A stretch of 64,000 nt of DNA, from the NCBI GenBank assembly GCA_942491555.1, contig CALOBN010000002.1, positions 372,001 to 436,000 on the forward strand. The letters run 5' to 3'. Position numbers and translations under genes: made by a program. The DNA comes from Marinihelvus sp942491555 (GTDB lineage: Bacteria; Pseudomonadota; Gammaproteobacteria; Xanthomonadales; SZUA-36). The notes below the pieces were generated by a model, which saw only the letters and a program-made list of their open reading frames with translations, was not told where the DNA came from and made no database searches. Every line of letters starts with the position of its first letter. Position 1 is the first letter of the stretch. Positions 44,731 to 52,916 of this stretch are shown in pieces.

Positions 44731-45507
44731 TCAGTCGACAAAGGCCCGCTCAAAAACATAGTCTCCGGTAACGCCCTGTTGGGGTGATGCCTCGAAACCA
44801 TACTCATCCAGCAGAACGCGCATGTCTTTAAGCATCTCGGGGCTGCCGCACAGCATTGCCCGGTCTTTGCCCGCATCGAGTGGCTCGAGCTCAAGATCCT
44901 TGAATATTTTCCCGCTGCGAATGACATCGGGTATACGACCGCGGTTCGTAAAAGCCTCGCGTGTAACGGTCGGGTAATAAAGCAATTGATCACTGACCAG
45001 TTCGCCAAGGTAGGGATTGGCGGGTAACTCGGCATCAATAAAATCCATGTAGGCAAGATCCGATACATGCCGCACGCCATGAACCAGGATGACCTTTTCA
45101 AACCGGTCATAGGTTTCCGGATCCTTGATGATGGACAGGTAGGGCGCCAACCCGGTGCCGGTGGCAAACAGATAAAGGTTTTTGCCAGCCCGCAGATCAT
45201 CAATCACCAGCGTTCCCACCGGTTTCTGGGACAGAACCACGCGATCACCTGCCTGCAGGTTTTGCAGCCTGGAGGTCAGGGCGCCGTCCGGTACCTTGAT
45301 GCTGAAAAACTCCAGGTGGTCCTCATGGTTAGCACTGGCAATGCTGTAGGCCCGCAGCAAGGGCTTACCCTCGATCTCGAGACCTACCATCACAAAATGG
45401 CCGTTTCTGAAACGAAAACCCGGGTCACGGGTTGTTCGAAAACTGAATAACCGGTCGTTCCAATGATGGACCCAGTTGACTTCTTCGCTGCGTAGAGCGC
45501 GGCTCAT
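44731..45507 (-). CDS. fpr: Ferredoxin--NADP(+) reductase
   Basis: 258 aa from ATG 45507, overlapping the idi stop (ATGA). FAD-binding RAYSIAS (RxYS motif) and the pyrophosphate/NADP segment FATGTGLAPYLSIIKDPE are present, with CGSPEMLKDMRVLLDEYGF at the C-terminus and a final FVD. This is the short bacterial Fpr type. It moves electrons between NADPH and ferredoxin/flavodoxin in the cytosol. Its place as last gene of the puf transcription unit suggests a dedicated role in pigment synthesis (inference). Confidence 0.92.
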   Translation of the reverse strand: MSRALRSEEVNWVHHWNDRLFSFRTTRDPGFRFRNGHFVMVGLEIEGKPLLRAYSIASANHEDHLEFFSIKVPDGALTSRLQNLQAGDRVVLSQKPVGTLVIDDLRAGKNLYLFATGTGLAPYLSIIKDPETYDRFEKVILVHGVRHVSDLAYMDFIDAELPANPYLGELVSDQLLYYPTVTREAFTNRGRIPDVIRSGKIFKDLELEPLDAGKDRAMLCGSPEMLKDMRVLLDEYGFEASPQQGVTGDYVFERAFVD

Positions 45508-46121
45508 GAAAATACCCCGCTGTTCTTCGCGGCGGACCGCTTTGACGCGGCAACATCGCCCGGATTCCATTGCTTGATTACCCGCGGCCATTCGAGTCTG
45601 AACCAGGGCGTAAAGTGATCAGGAAACTCCACCAATTCCCGCTCAAGGGCTTCCGGGCTCACAAACCGGCAATCGTTGACCTCGGTGGCGTTGGCTCGCA
45701 CCGGGTCGTCACTGATACCCGCGTAGACGGAGCACAGTTCGTGTTCACTACCCAGCGAACCAAAAGCGGCCTGGTATTCAAACTTGAAGAGGTACTGAGC
45801 CACACAGCTGATGCGCAGCTCCTGCTGCAGGCGTCGCTGCAGTGCTTCGGACATGCTCTCACCCTTGCGGGGGTGCGAGCAGCAGCTGTTGGACCAGTAA
45901 AGAGGCCACAGGCGTTTGCCTGCGGCCCTTTGCTGAAGAAGAACTTCACCTTTCGAGTTAAAGACGAACACCGAAAAAGCACGGTGCAGTATCCCATCAC
46001 GGTCGTGACAGTCGGCCTTGGGGCTATACCCGACCTCCTGATCCTGCTGATCGACGAGTATTAACTCCTCGGTTTCGCAGGAAACCACTTCCCCAACACT
46101 TACCGCTGCCGTGCTTGCCAT
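45504..46121 (-). CDS. idi: Isopentenyl-diphosphate delta-isomerase, type I
   Basis: 205 aa from ATG 46121; a TTG at 46148 would add nine residues and neither start has a well-spaced ribosome site. It has the Nudix-like IDI core with the active-site Cys in SNSCCSHPRKGES, and the metal/catalytic Glu region SEHELCSVY. It interconverts IPP and DMAPP, supplying CrtE and the phytyl/prenyl side chains. It lies 29 nt after pufC and overlaps fpr. Confidence 0.93.
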   Translation of the reverse strand: MASTAAVSVGEVVSCETEELILVDQQDQEVGYSPKADCHDRDGILHRAFSVFVFNSKGEVLLQQRAAGKRLWPLYWSNSCCSHPRKGESMSEALQRRLQQELRISCVAQYLFKFEYQAAFGSLGSEHELCSVYAGISDDPVRANATEVNDCRFVSPEALERELVEFPDHFTPWFRLEWPRVIKQWNPGDVAASKRSAAKNSGVFS

Positions 46122-46150
46122 CTCCAGTTTGCCCTGTTTACCCAACAATA

Positions 46151-47173
46151 TTACTGGGGCTGGGCCGGGTTCTGGGGTAACAGGCCCGGATAGTCTGCTG
46201 CCATTTTGGCGCCGCCCAGGGGCTTGGGCAAACCGGCGTGGCAGGTAGAGCAGTACGCTTTGGGCGCATCACCCAGCGGTCCGAGACGATTATCCGGATA
46301 CACCGGGCCCAGCGGGATCAGATAATCCTCATTGAGGTACTGAACCATGTTGATGCCGTGCCAGGCCGTGACACGTTGGGTGCGGCCTGTGCCCCAGTCA
46401 GCAAAATTATTGCTGTTGTGGCAGTAGGTGCAGTTAACGCCCAGGGCTCCGGACATGTGCATCATGAGCGCATAGGTATGTTCGGTGTCCATGATATTTG
46501 CCTCGCCTGAACCTGGTGCCCAGTCGGTGCTAAGTACGCGGATACTCGGACCATCCTGTTCGGTCAACAGCGCGGTGAACGGGTCTCCTGGCAAGGAACT
46601 GTATCCGGCCGAGGGAGCGGCAATATTCTGGCCATTCCGGTTGCCTGCAAAGTTGGACATGCCCACTTCACTGGCATCGGTGAACCAGATGTTTTCCGGT
46701 ACCGGCTTGCCGGCGTGACAGGTATAGCAGGTAACCCCCGTGTCAGCGACATGGTCGGTCCACTCAGAATTGATATTCCGGGTCATTTGCAACATGCGTC
46801 GCGAGACGACCTTGGTATAGATATCATCGCTGGCCAGGTTGGTTGGAATATGGCAATAGTTGCAGCCTTCTTCCGGTGAAACCCACTCGGTAATGGAGGC
46901 CATGGTGCGGGTGAATTCTGCAATGCTCAGATCGCCCAGTACCTGGACGTTCTGATAGATGTCACCCGCTTTTGGACCAGCCTGAGGGGCCGGAGGTAAG
47001 GCTTCAGGAACCACGATTGGGGTGGCCAGGCGAGGATTATTTACCTGAACCATGGCCGTTCCACGATATCCAACCTGCTCGGAATCTACCGGCGGGCGTT
47101 CACAGCCCGCCAGCAGCATCGTACCGAGGGCCGCAGCCAGGATTACTGGCGTTGTTTTCACGATCGTCATCAT
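46151..47173 (-). CDS. pufC: Photosynthetic reaction centre tetraheme cytochrome c
   Basis: 340 aa. A lipoprotein signal peptide ends at the lipobox LLAGC (Cys24), so it is anchored on the periplasmic side. Four CxxCH haem sites occur at 104-108, 149-153, 248-252 and 308-312, with Met residues ahead of the first three as axial ligand candidates. It re-reduces the oxidised special pair. ATGA overlap with pufM. Confidence 0.98.
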   Translation of the reverse strand: MMTIVKTTPVILAAALGTMLLAGCERPPVDSEQVGYRGTAMVQVNNPRLATPIVVPEALPPAPQAGPKAGDIYQNVQVLGDLSIAEFTRTMASITEWVSPEEGCNYCHIPTNLASDDIYTKVVSRRMLQMTRNINSEWTDHVADTGVTCYTCHAGKPVPENIWFTDASEVGMSNFAGNRNGQNIAAPSAGYSSLPGDPFTALLTEQDGPSIRVLSTDWAPGSGEANIMDTEHTYALMMHMSGALGVNCTYCHNSNNFADWGTGRTQRVTAWHGINMVQYLNEDYLIPLGPVYPDNRLGPLGDAPKAYCSTCHAGLPKPLGGAKMAADYPGLLPQNPAQPQ

Positions 47174-48138
47174 TGTGCTCCACTCAGGGCCGGGTCAACG
47201 ACACCGGTGTCAGGGTAGGGCGGGACCAGGCCGTGCTCCAGACCCCAGAGGTACCAGTTGTCTACGACAGTGCCGGTCAGAATGATTCCAATACCACCAG
47301 TGAGCGGGGTGAGTACTGCGAACCACCAGCCCCAGCGGTGAATGGATTCCATCGTGGCATTGAAGCCCATCGTCCAGCGCCAGAACAACGCGCCGCGCTC
47401 GGCACCGGTACCGCGGTCCAGAATCTGCTCGACCTCGCGGTGGGCACCGTAGCGGTCAGTCGCAAGGATGGTTGCGCCGTGCATTGCGAACAGCAGGGCG
47501 GAGCCATACAGGAAGGCGATTGAGAGCATGTGGAACGGGTTATAGAACAGGTTGCCGTAGCGAATCGAAAAGGCCGCTGTCCAGTCCAGGTGCGGGAAGA
47601 TGCCAAAGGGCACCGCTTCAGACCAGCTGCCCATCAGGATCGGGCGGAAAAAGCCCAGCACCAGGTACAGCCAGATCGCGGCGGCAAAAGCCCATGCGAC
47701 GTGCGTACCCATTTTCAGTGCGCGTGCCCTGCGGTACATCCGCACCCACCAGAGCAATATGGAGGCGGTCAGGAAGAATCCTGCCCAGAGCCACCAGCCG
47801 CCCTCATTGAGTGGCATGAACACATTCAGACCTTGCTCAGCAGAAGGTGCTTCCAGTGCCAGCCAGGGGAGTTGTCGAACGAATTCGATCGGGTCCCAGC
47901 CCACTGAGGCGAGCATGTTCAGTCCTATGATCTCGAAGGCGATAAACCCGCAGACCAGAGACGCTACACCGAGCCCTCCCAGGTAGATAGGTCCGACCTG
48001 TGCATCCCCAATCTTGGAGAGCCAGTAGGACATGAAGATCTCGCCACGTTTATCACCCCAGGTTCCCTTCATCGGGATACCAGGATCGCCGGGACCGTGG
48101 ACGGTTATTTGGGTAAAGATATTTTGATATTCAGCCAT
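47170..48138 (-). CDS. pufM: Reaction centre M subunit
   Basis: 322 aa, five membrane helices. Special-pair and accessory BChl ligands His183 and His203, and iron ligands His220, His267 and Glu235, align with the canonical positions shifted by one. Begins 10 nt after pufL. It holds the QA quinone site of the type II reaction centre. Confidence 0.99.
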   Translation of the reverse strand: MAEYQNIFTQITVHGPGDPGIPMKGTWGDKRGEIFMSYWLSKIGDAQVGPIYLGGLGVASLVCGFIAFEIIGLNMLASVGWDPIEFVRQLPWLALEAPSAEQGLNVFMPLNEGGWWLWAGFFLTASILLWWVRMYRRARALKMGTHVAWAFAAAIWLYLVLGFFRPILMGSWSEAVPFGIFPHLDWTAAFSIRYGNLFYNPFHMLSIAFLYGSALLFAMHGATILATDRYGAHREVEQILDRGTGAERGALFWRWTMGFNATMESIHRWGWWFAVLTPLTGGIGIILTGTVVDNWYLWGLEHGLVPPYPDTGVVDPALSGAQ

Positions 48139-48148
48139 GATTGCGCTC

Positions 48149-48973
48149 TCAATTCCAGACAGGCAGCGTCAGCCACCAGTTCCACCATTCAGGCCAGCCG
48201 CGTGTCCAGAACGGGCCGCTGATGATGATGCAAATGGCGCTCCAGAAACCGGATGACAGCGCCAGGAAGAGTCCCAGGCGATGAATGCCGAGGGAGCCGA
48301 TGGAGTAGTTAATGGTGTCCCGGAAAAACGCATTCTCATGCTCGCCGCCCTTGACCGTTTCGCCGTCAGGCGGACAGGCCGCTGACAAAATGGCTGCGCC
48401 GTGCAGAGACAGCGCCAGGGCCGTGGTGAAGAAGAAGCTCACCGCGATCATGTGCGCCGGGTTGTAATGAAAGTGCAGGTACTGATAACCCGTATTCGAC
48501 ACCCAGTCCAGGTGACTCATGATGCCGTAGGGAAAACCGTGTCCCCATGCGCCCATGAGCAGTGGCCGGATGATCACCAGGCTGACGTAAGCAAAAATGG
48601 CGACACCGAAAGCGATGGGCACGTGATAACCAATACCCAGCTTGCGACAGATTTCCGCCTCGCGCATTGCCCAGCAAACAAACGAGCCCAGTGCGCAAAT
48701 CGTGATGATCTGCCAGAGGCCGCCTTCAGCCAGGGGCGCAAGCGCCAGGCCGTAGCTTAAATCCGGGGGAGCAATGCTGATACGCCATACATTCCATGTT
48801 TCGCCCATTGCGGCGCCCCATAGAATGAGCGAAGTGCCCAGCAGAGTGAAAAACAGGCCTAAAACGCCAAAGAAACCGACGTAGAAGGGCCCGGCCCAAA
48901 AATCAAAAAGGTCCCCGCCGACAAATGTGCCGCCACGAACCCGATACTTCTTTTCAAAACTCAGCATGGACAT
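48149..48973 (-). CDS. pufL: Reaction centre L subunit
   Basis: 274 aa, five membrane helices. BChl ligands His154 and His174 and iron ligands His191 and His231 match the canonical 153/173/190/230 set plus one. The SFEKKYRVRGGTFVGGDLFDFW start is standard (read in parts). It holds the QB site. A 152-nt hairpin-rich gap separates it from pufA. Confidence 0.99.
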   Translation of the reverse strand: MSMLSFEKKYRVRGGTFVGGDLFDFWAGPFYVGFFGVLGLFFTLLGTSLILWGAAMGETWNVWRISIAPPDLSYGLALAPLAEGGLWQIITICALGSFVCWAMREAEICRKLGIGYHVPIAFGVAIFAYVSLVIIRPLLMGAWGHGFPYGIMSHLDWVSNTGYQYLHFHYNPAHMIAVSFFFTTALALSLHGAAILSAACPPDGETVKGGEHENAFFRDTINYSIGSLGIHRLGLFLALSSGFWSAICIIISGPFWTRGWPEWWNWWLTLPVWN

Positions 48974-49002
48974 TGCTCATGCCCTCCCGGGTGTAGTTCA
49001 AA

Positions 49003-49072
49003 CCGCCCGGGCGTTGTGCCCGGGTTTCGGTTGGCGGACGGGATGGGTAAATTATCCTTACCCGTCCGCCAA
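49003..49072 (-). promoter_or_regulatory. Two strong stem-loops between pufA and pufL
   Basis: Hairpin one: CCCGGGC (49006-49012), 5-nt loop, GCCCGGG (49018-49024), extended by AACCG/CGGTT. Hairpin two: TTGGCGGACGGG (49031-49042) pairs perfectly with CCCGTCCGCCAA (49061-49072), with an inner GGGTAA/TTACCC. Intercistronic hairpins at this place in Rhodobacter puf mRNA protect pufBA from 3' decay and set antenna:reaction-centre ratio; the same role is inferred here. Confidence 0.75.
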
Positions 49073-49125
49073 CACCTCATTGCCCAGGTAAAAACCAGAG
49101 CATTCTTGCTTGGACTTAAGCGTCG

Positions 49126-49305
49126 TTAGACGAGTCGGTCCAATGTCTGTGTTACCTCGACAGTCGATGCCATCGGTCCTTCGATCCAGTTGAAGCGATC
49201 GGTGCTCAACAGAATGAAGTGGATAAGCAAAGCGAGGGTGAACAGAAAAACCGCGATCGCGACTAAAGCGCGACGGGGATCGAATAGTTGCCAAATACGC
49301 CACAT
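49126..49305 (-). CDS. pufA: LH1 antenna alpha subunit
   Basis: 59 aa, starting MWRIWQLFDPRRALVAIAVF. One transmembrane helix with the BChl ligand His in ALLIHFILL and the downstream Trp in RFNWIEG. The AGGAGA ribosome site lies 6-10 nt before the ATG. It is too short for simple ORF filters; located by translation of the minus strand. It forms the LH1 ring with PufB around the reaction centre. Confidence 0.95.
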   Translation of the reverse strand: MWRIWQLFDPRRALVAIAVFLFTLALLIHFILLSTDRFNWIEGPMASTVEVTQTLDRLV

Positions 49306-49320
49306 AATCGTTTCTCCTCT

Positions 49321-49527
49321 TTAAGACAATCGCGACATGACGCTTTGCGCCACGGCGTTGAGGCCATCAGTGACGGCGGCATAGCCTTCGACACTTGGAA
49401 ACCAAGGACGCCATTGCCACACTAAAAAGTGAGCGATGATCGCGATGATGGTGAAGCCAATAAAGCTCATCATGAAAAGACGATGAAACTCTCGGGCTCC
49501 CTGGTCAGACAGACCTGATGAAGACAT
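49321..49527 (-). CDS. pufB: LH1 antenna beta subunit
   Basis: 68 aa from ATG 49527. It has the beta-chain consensus with His15 (EFHRLF, the -18 His), Ala29, the BChl ligand His33 and LVWQWRPW. After that motif the protein continues for about 26 residues (FPSVEGYAAV onward), whereas classical LH1 beta chains end within about 10. The open frame extends upstream to 49614, but the family start and the GAGGAAGAAG site support 49527. Confidence 0.95.
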   Translation of the reverse strand: MSSSGLSDQGAREFHRLFMMSFIGFTIIAIIAHFLVWQWRPWFPSVEGYAAVTDGLNAVAQSVMSRLS

Positions 49528-49546
49528 AGCACTTCTTCCTCTGATT

Positions 49547-49607
49547 CGGCCCTTCGGCCGGTTCCGTGCGGACCCAGCACGGTAGGGTGTGGATTGGCCC
49601 TTGGGCC
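49547..49607 (-). repeat. Three tandem small hairpins between pufQ-like gene and pufB
   Basis: GGCCC/GGGCC around 2 nt (49596-49607), CCGTGC/GCACGG around 7 nt (49564-49582), and CGGCC/GGCCG around 4 nt (49547-49560), all in the 101-nt gap. Like the pufA-pufL structures they may guide mRNA processing. No promoter is evident. Confidence 0.55.
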
Positions 49608-49628
49608 TCGCCACGATTGCTCTTTAAA

Positions 49629-49856
49629 TCAGACCGACAATGCGATTCCGGCGACGTTACGCGCCATCGCGCGTGTTTCCGCAATCACCGAACCGTAACC
49701 GTCCGGGCCTGGAGGCCATGGACGCAGGCGCCAGCCACTCAGCCGGGCGACCACGGTGACCGGAAGCAACACCACAAAGCAGGTTGCTGATACCAACCAG
49801 GTGCTCAGTCGCTCTTCGCGACGGCGGGTTGAGATCGTGTCCATAGTCTGATTCAT
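49629..49856 (-). CDS. pufQ: PufQ-like small membrane protein
   Basis: 75 aa from ATG 49856. It has a basic N-terminus (RRREER), one transmembrane helix (about 19-38), then RLRPWPPGPDGYGSV and a helical tail. Position between bchZ and pufB is that of pufQ, a protein that in Rhodobacter affects bacteriochlorophyll formation, and the ending resembles PufQ. It also shares an ungapped block with the adjacent PufB, but the BChl-ligand His is Arg. The open frame continuing to 50303 lies inside bchZ and is not coding. Assignment by position plus weak similarity. Confidence 0.65.
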   Translation of the reverse strand: MNQTMDTISTRRREERLSTWLVSATCFVVLLPVTVVARLSGWRLRPWPPGPDGYGSVIAETRAMARNVAGIALSV

Positions 49857-49882
49857 ACTTGCCTCGTTCCGGACTTCTGCCC

Positions 49883-49900
49883 GGTCTTGTTCCGCAGACA
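49883..49900. promoter_or_regulatory. PpsR/CrtJ-like near-palindrome upstream of pufQ-like gene
   Basis: GGTC-N10-GACA, one mismatch from TGTC-N10-GACA, 26 nt before the pufQ-like start in the 82-nt gap after bchZ. PpsR/CrtJ repressors bind TGT-N12-ACA. A single near-match can occur by chance. Confidence 0.35.
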
Positions 49901-49938
49901 CTACTGCGTGCCTGCCATTTTGCGTTGAGCGCAGCGCT

Positions 49939-51399
49939 TCATGCGGCGGCGCGTTCGAAACCCAGTTCGCCGGCGATTGCAACAACCAGCTCTTTATTGA
50001 TTCTTTCTGCTTCCACGTTCTGGGCCGCGCGCTCAATCGCGTCACGCAATTGCTTGGCGGCAGAGATTCGTACCAGTACGGGCTTACGGGCGACCAGACG
50101 GTCCAGCTCAATCTGTGCATCGTTGTCCCAGGGGACCTCGCGATGCATGCGGCTCGGGGTCTGTTCAACCTTGTCGAGTTCAGAGCCCAGCGGCAGGATG
50201 TAGAAGAGTGCATCGAAGAGGTTGTTACACACTTCCTGTACCAGGTAAGTTGCACCGCTGTAGCCCATGAACGGGGTTCCCGTGTGGCGCCGAACCACGG
50301 CACCAGGGAAAGAAGCCGGAATAAACATGGCTTTTGAGCCGGTTTCGGCCAGGTACATGCGTTCGTTGTAGCTGCCGAACACCATCAAGGGTGGATTCTC
50401 TTGCAGCTGCTTACGAACATCGGCGTTATCGGTCTTGGCTCCGGCACACCGGGAAACGGCCAGCGTGCAAGGCATGCCCAGATCGTCTTCCATGAAGTGC
50501 CGCAGTCCGCGCGCATAGGTTTCATTGGCAACAACGGCAAAACTTGCGGTGCCAAAGAAGTCCTGGGTCACGGAGCGCCACAGATCCCACAACGGTTTGA
50601 TCGTCGTGTGCTTTTCTTTTTCGATAAAGGGTTCAGGATCGAGATCCAGCAGATTGCCAAGTTCACGCAGGAATTTGGTGGTGCTGTCCAGACCGATCGG
50701 GGCCTGCAGATAGGGGCGGTCAAGGTTCTCGCAAAGGAGCCTGCCGAACTCACGGTACATGCAGACATTGACCTCTGCGTCTGCAAGATTTTTGATATCC
50801 CGCAGGTGCATGCCCAATGGGAACACGCAGTTCACTTCCGCACCGATACCTTCGATCAGGCGCTGAATTTCAGCCAGGTCCGAGGGCATATTAAACATGC
50901 CATAGGCCGGGCCGAGAATATTGACACGGGGCTTCTCGCCGTCTTTGCGTGCTTTGAGTTTCGGAACCTTGCCCTTGCGTGGGCCGAATTCACTCCACAG
51001 CCAGCTCATGGCACGGTCGGCCGTCTGCCACTGATCTTCATCAATGGTGCGCGGCAGGAAACGTTTCAGGCCGGTGCCTTCCGGGGTTACACCACCACCG
51101 ATCATCTCGGCAATAGAGCCGGTGACGACAACGGATGGCTGATCCGGGTCCAGGGTGGCGTGGGCGCGTTTCATCGCGTCCTCCGTCCCTGTCTGGCCCA
51201 GTTCTTCCTCGCCCAGGCCGGTAACCACAATGGGCAACTCATGCGGGGGCAGGGCATCGGTGTAATGCAGAACGGAGGTTACCGGCAGGTTCTCACAGCC
51301 GACGGGGCCGTCGATAACAACCTGCAGCCCTTTGATAGCGGTGAAAACATACACAGCACCCCAGTAGCCGCCGGCCCGGTCATGATCAAGGACCAGCAT
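49939..51399 (-). CDS. bchZ: Chlorophyllide a reductase subunit Z
   Basis: 486 aa, nitrogenase-like catalytic subunit of chlorophyllide a oxidoreductase. It starts MLVLDHDRAGGYWGAVYVFT and contains the VIDGPVGCENLPVTSVLHYTD region (in pieces) with a cluster-ligand Cys. With BchY it reduces ring B using electrons from BchX. The start overlaps the bchY stop by one base. Confidence 0.98.
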   Translation of the reverse strand: MLVLDHDRAGGYWGAVYVFTAIKGLQVVIDGPVGCENLPVTSVLHYTDALPPHELPIVVTGLGEEELGQTGTEDAMKRAHATLDPDQPSVVVTGSIAEMIGGGVTPEGTGLKRFLPRTIDEDQWQTADRAMSWLWSEFGPRKGKVPKLKARKDGEKPRVNILGPAYGMFNMPSDLAEIQRLIEGIGAEVNCVFPLGMHLRDIKNLADAEVNVCMYREFGRLLCENLDRPYLQAPIGLDSTTKFLRELGNLLDLDPEPFIEKEKHTTIKPLWDLWRSVTQDFFGTASFAVVANETYARGLRHFMEDDLGMPCTLAVSRCAGAKTDNADVRKQLQENPPLMVFGSYNERMYLAETGSKAMFIPASFPGAVVRRHTGTPFMGYSGATYLVQEVCNNLFDALFYILPLGSELDKVEQTPSRMHREVPWDNDAQIELDRLVARKPVLVRISAAKQLRDAIERAAQNVEAERINKELVVAIAGELGFERAAA

Positions 51400-52868
51400 C
51401 AGGCTGCGCCTCCACCAGCTTCCGGCGGTGTATCACGCCAGACGCCTGCAGTTGGGCCTTCGCCGACACCTTTGAAAAAGGCTTTCATGGTGTCAAAACG
51501 TTCTTTTTGGCCCATGGCCGCGTTAATGACCTGTGCCAGGGACGGTGGTCCCGGCGGTCCCATAAGCGGTCGGGCCGAAATAAGGTTGGTGAAGTACATG
51601 GACGGAATGGCTTCCTCCTTGGCGGCTTGCACCACGGGAGTTGTGCCAATCGCCAGGTCCGGCTGGTGTTCACGGAAAGCAGCGATGTCTTCTTCAAGAG
51701 ACGCACGGTAGTTAATGGTTACACCGTGTTCCTCAAGCCATTCCCGGTCCGGATCGGACCATTCCGTTTTCGGGCAGGCCGTGCCGACATAAGGCACCTC
51801 GGCTCCACACTCGACCAGCATGCGGGCGACCAGCAGTTCAGAGCCTTCATAGCCCGACAGCGTGATACGCCCTTTGATCGGTGATGCTGCAAGGGCACCT
51901 TTGATCGCCGGCAGGAACTGATTCTTTGCCGCTGCGATCTTCGCCGCCGGCAAGCCAACGATTTCCCCAAGGTTTTCCAGCCAGGCGGCCGTGCCATCAA
52001 GGCCGACCGGTGCCGAGCCGAACACCTTGCGTCCCGCGCGCTGAAACTCACGAACGGATGCTGTGTAGAAGGGGTGGATGGCAGCTACTGCTGCACAGTC
52101 CAGTGCGGCATAAAGCTCGCGCCATTCGCGGGTCGGGACCACCGGTCCTGGTGCCAGGTCCATGGCGTCAAGCATCTGACCAATAATGACCGGGTCGGCG
52201 GGGAACATTTCACCCAGCAGGGTCACGGTAGGACGTCCGGCTTTGCCTTCGCGCGGCGCCTGAACGGGTCCGGACTCAGCCTCCTCGCGAGCGTACTTGA
52301 GCATCGCCCCGGCAATCACATCTTTGGCTTCTGCGTGGGTAGGAACACCGAAGCCAGGGACATCAATACCGATAATCCGAACACCGTTAATATTTTTCGG
52401 CAACATCTGCAGCGGCACACCGGAGGCGGTGGGAACGCAGAGGTTGGTCACAACGATCACGTCATACTGCTCCGGATCAGCCATGTCGTGCACAGCGTCG
52501 CGGATGTCCTCAAAAAGCTTACCGGTAACCAGCGACTCGGAATTGAAGGGTACGTAGCCAACGGTCCGCCGGGCACCATAGAAGTGTGAGGTAAAGGTAA
52601 GGCCGTAAACGCAGCAGGCTGAACCGGAAAGAATGGTTGCTGTGCGCCGCATACGCAGACCGACCCGCAAAGATCCAAAAGCCGGACACATGGATTGCGG
52701 CTGGTCGTGCGGCCCGGTCGGATAGTCCTTGGCGTACTGCTCAAGGGTCTCTGACTTGCCCGCAGCATTGGCTGCTTTGCGCATCTCGCCTTTGGAATGG
52801 CAACCGGGGGCCGGCGTGCCAAGGTCCTGCGGGATACTGTCCGGATCTTTGATAATGCTGTCTGTCAT
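51399..52868 (-). CDS. bchY: Chlorophyllide a reductase subunit Y
   Basis: 489 aa, NifD-like subunit. The SMCPAFGSLRVGLRMRRTATILSGSACCVYGLTF stretch (in pieces) holds the [4Fe-4S] ligand cysteines shared with BchZ. It catalyses ring B reduction, the step committing to bacteriochlorin. It lies 48 nt after bchX. Confidence 0.98.
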   Translation of the reverse strand: MTDSIIKDPDSIPQDLGTPAPGCHSKGEMRKAANAAGKSETLEQYAKDYPTGPHDQPQSMCPAFGSLRVGLRMRRTATILSGSACCVYGLTFTSHFYGARRTVGYVPFNSESLVTGKLFEDIRDAVHDMADPEQYDVIVVTNLCVPTASGVPLQMLPKNINGVRIIGIDVPGFGVPTHAEAKDVIAGAMLKYAREEAESGPVQAPREGKAGRPTVTLLGEMFPADPVIIGQMLDAMDLAPGPVVPTREWRELYAALDCAAVAAIHPFYTASVREFQRAGRKVFGSAPVGLDGTAAWLENLGEIVGLPAAKIAAAKNQFLPAIKGALAASPIKGRITLSGYEGSELLVARMLVECGAEVPYVGTACPKTEWSDPDREWLEEHGVTINYRASLEEDIAAFREHQPDLAIGTTPVVQAAKEEAIPSMYFTNLISARPLMGPPGPPSLAQVINAAMGQKERFDTMKAFFKGVGEGPTAGVWRDTPPEAGGGAA

Positions 52869-52916
52869 AGCTCTCTTTTCGGCAGGTTCTGCAAGCCCTG
52901 CCTGGTTTGTGTTCGG

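Noticed and set aside
46122..46150. Separate promoter for idi between pufC and idi
   Set aside because: The gap is only 29 nt and has no -35/-10 pair; idi is best read as part of the puf transcript.
49058..49303. 81-codon minus frame over the pufA region
   Set aside because: It is in a different phase from pufA; the correct phase gives an LH1 alpha protein from ATG 49305.
50401..51711. 436-codon open frame on the plus strand
   Set aside because: Antisense to bchZ and bchY, which are unambiguous; composition of the translation is not protein-like for any family I know.
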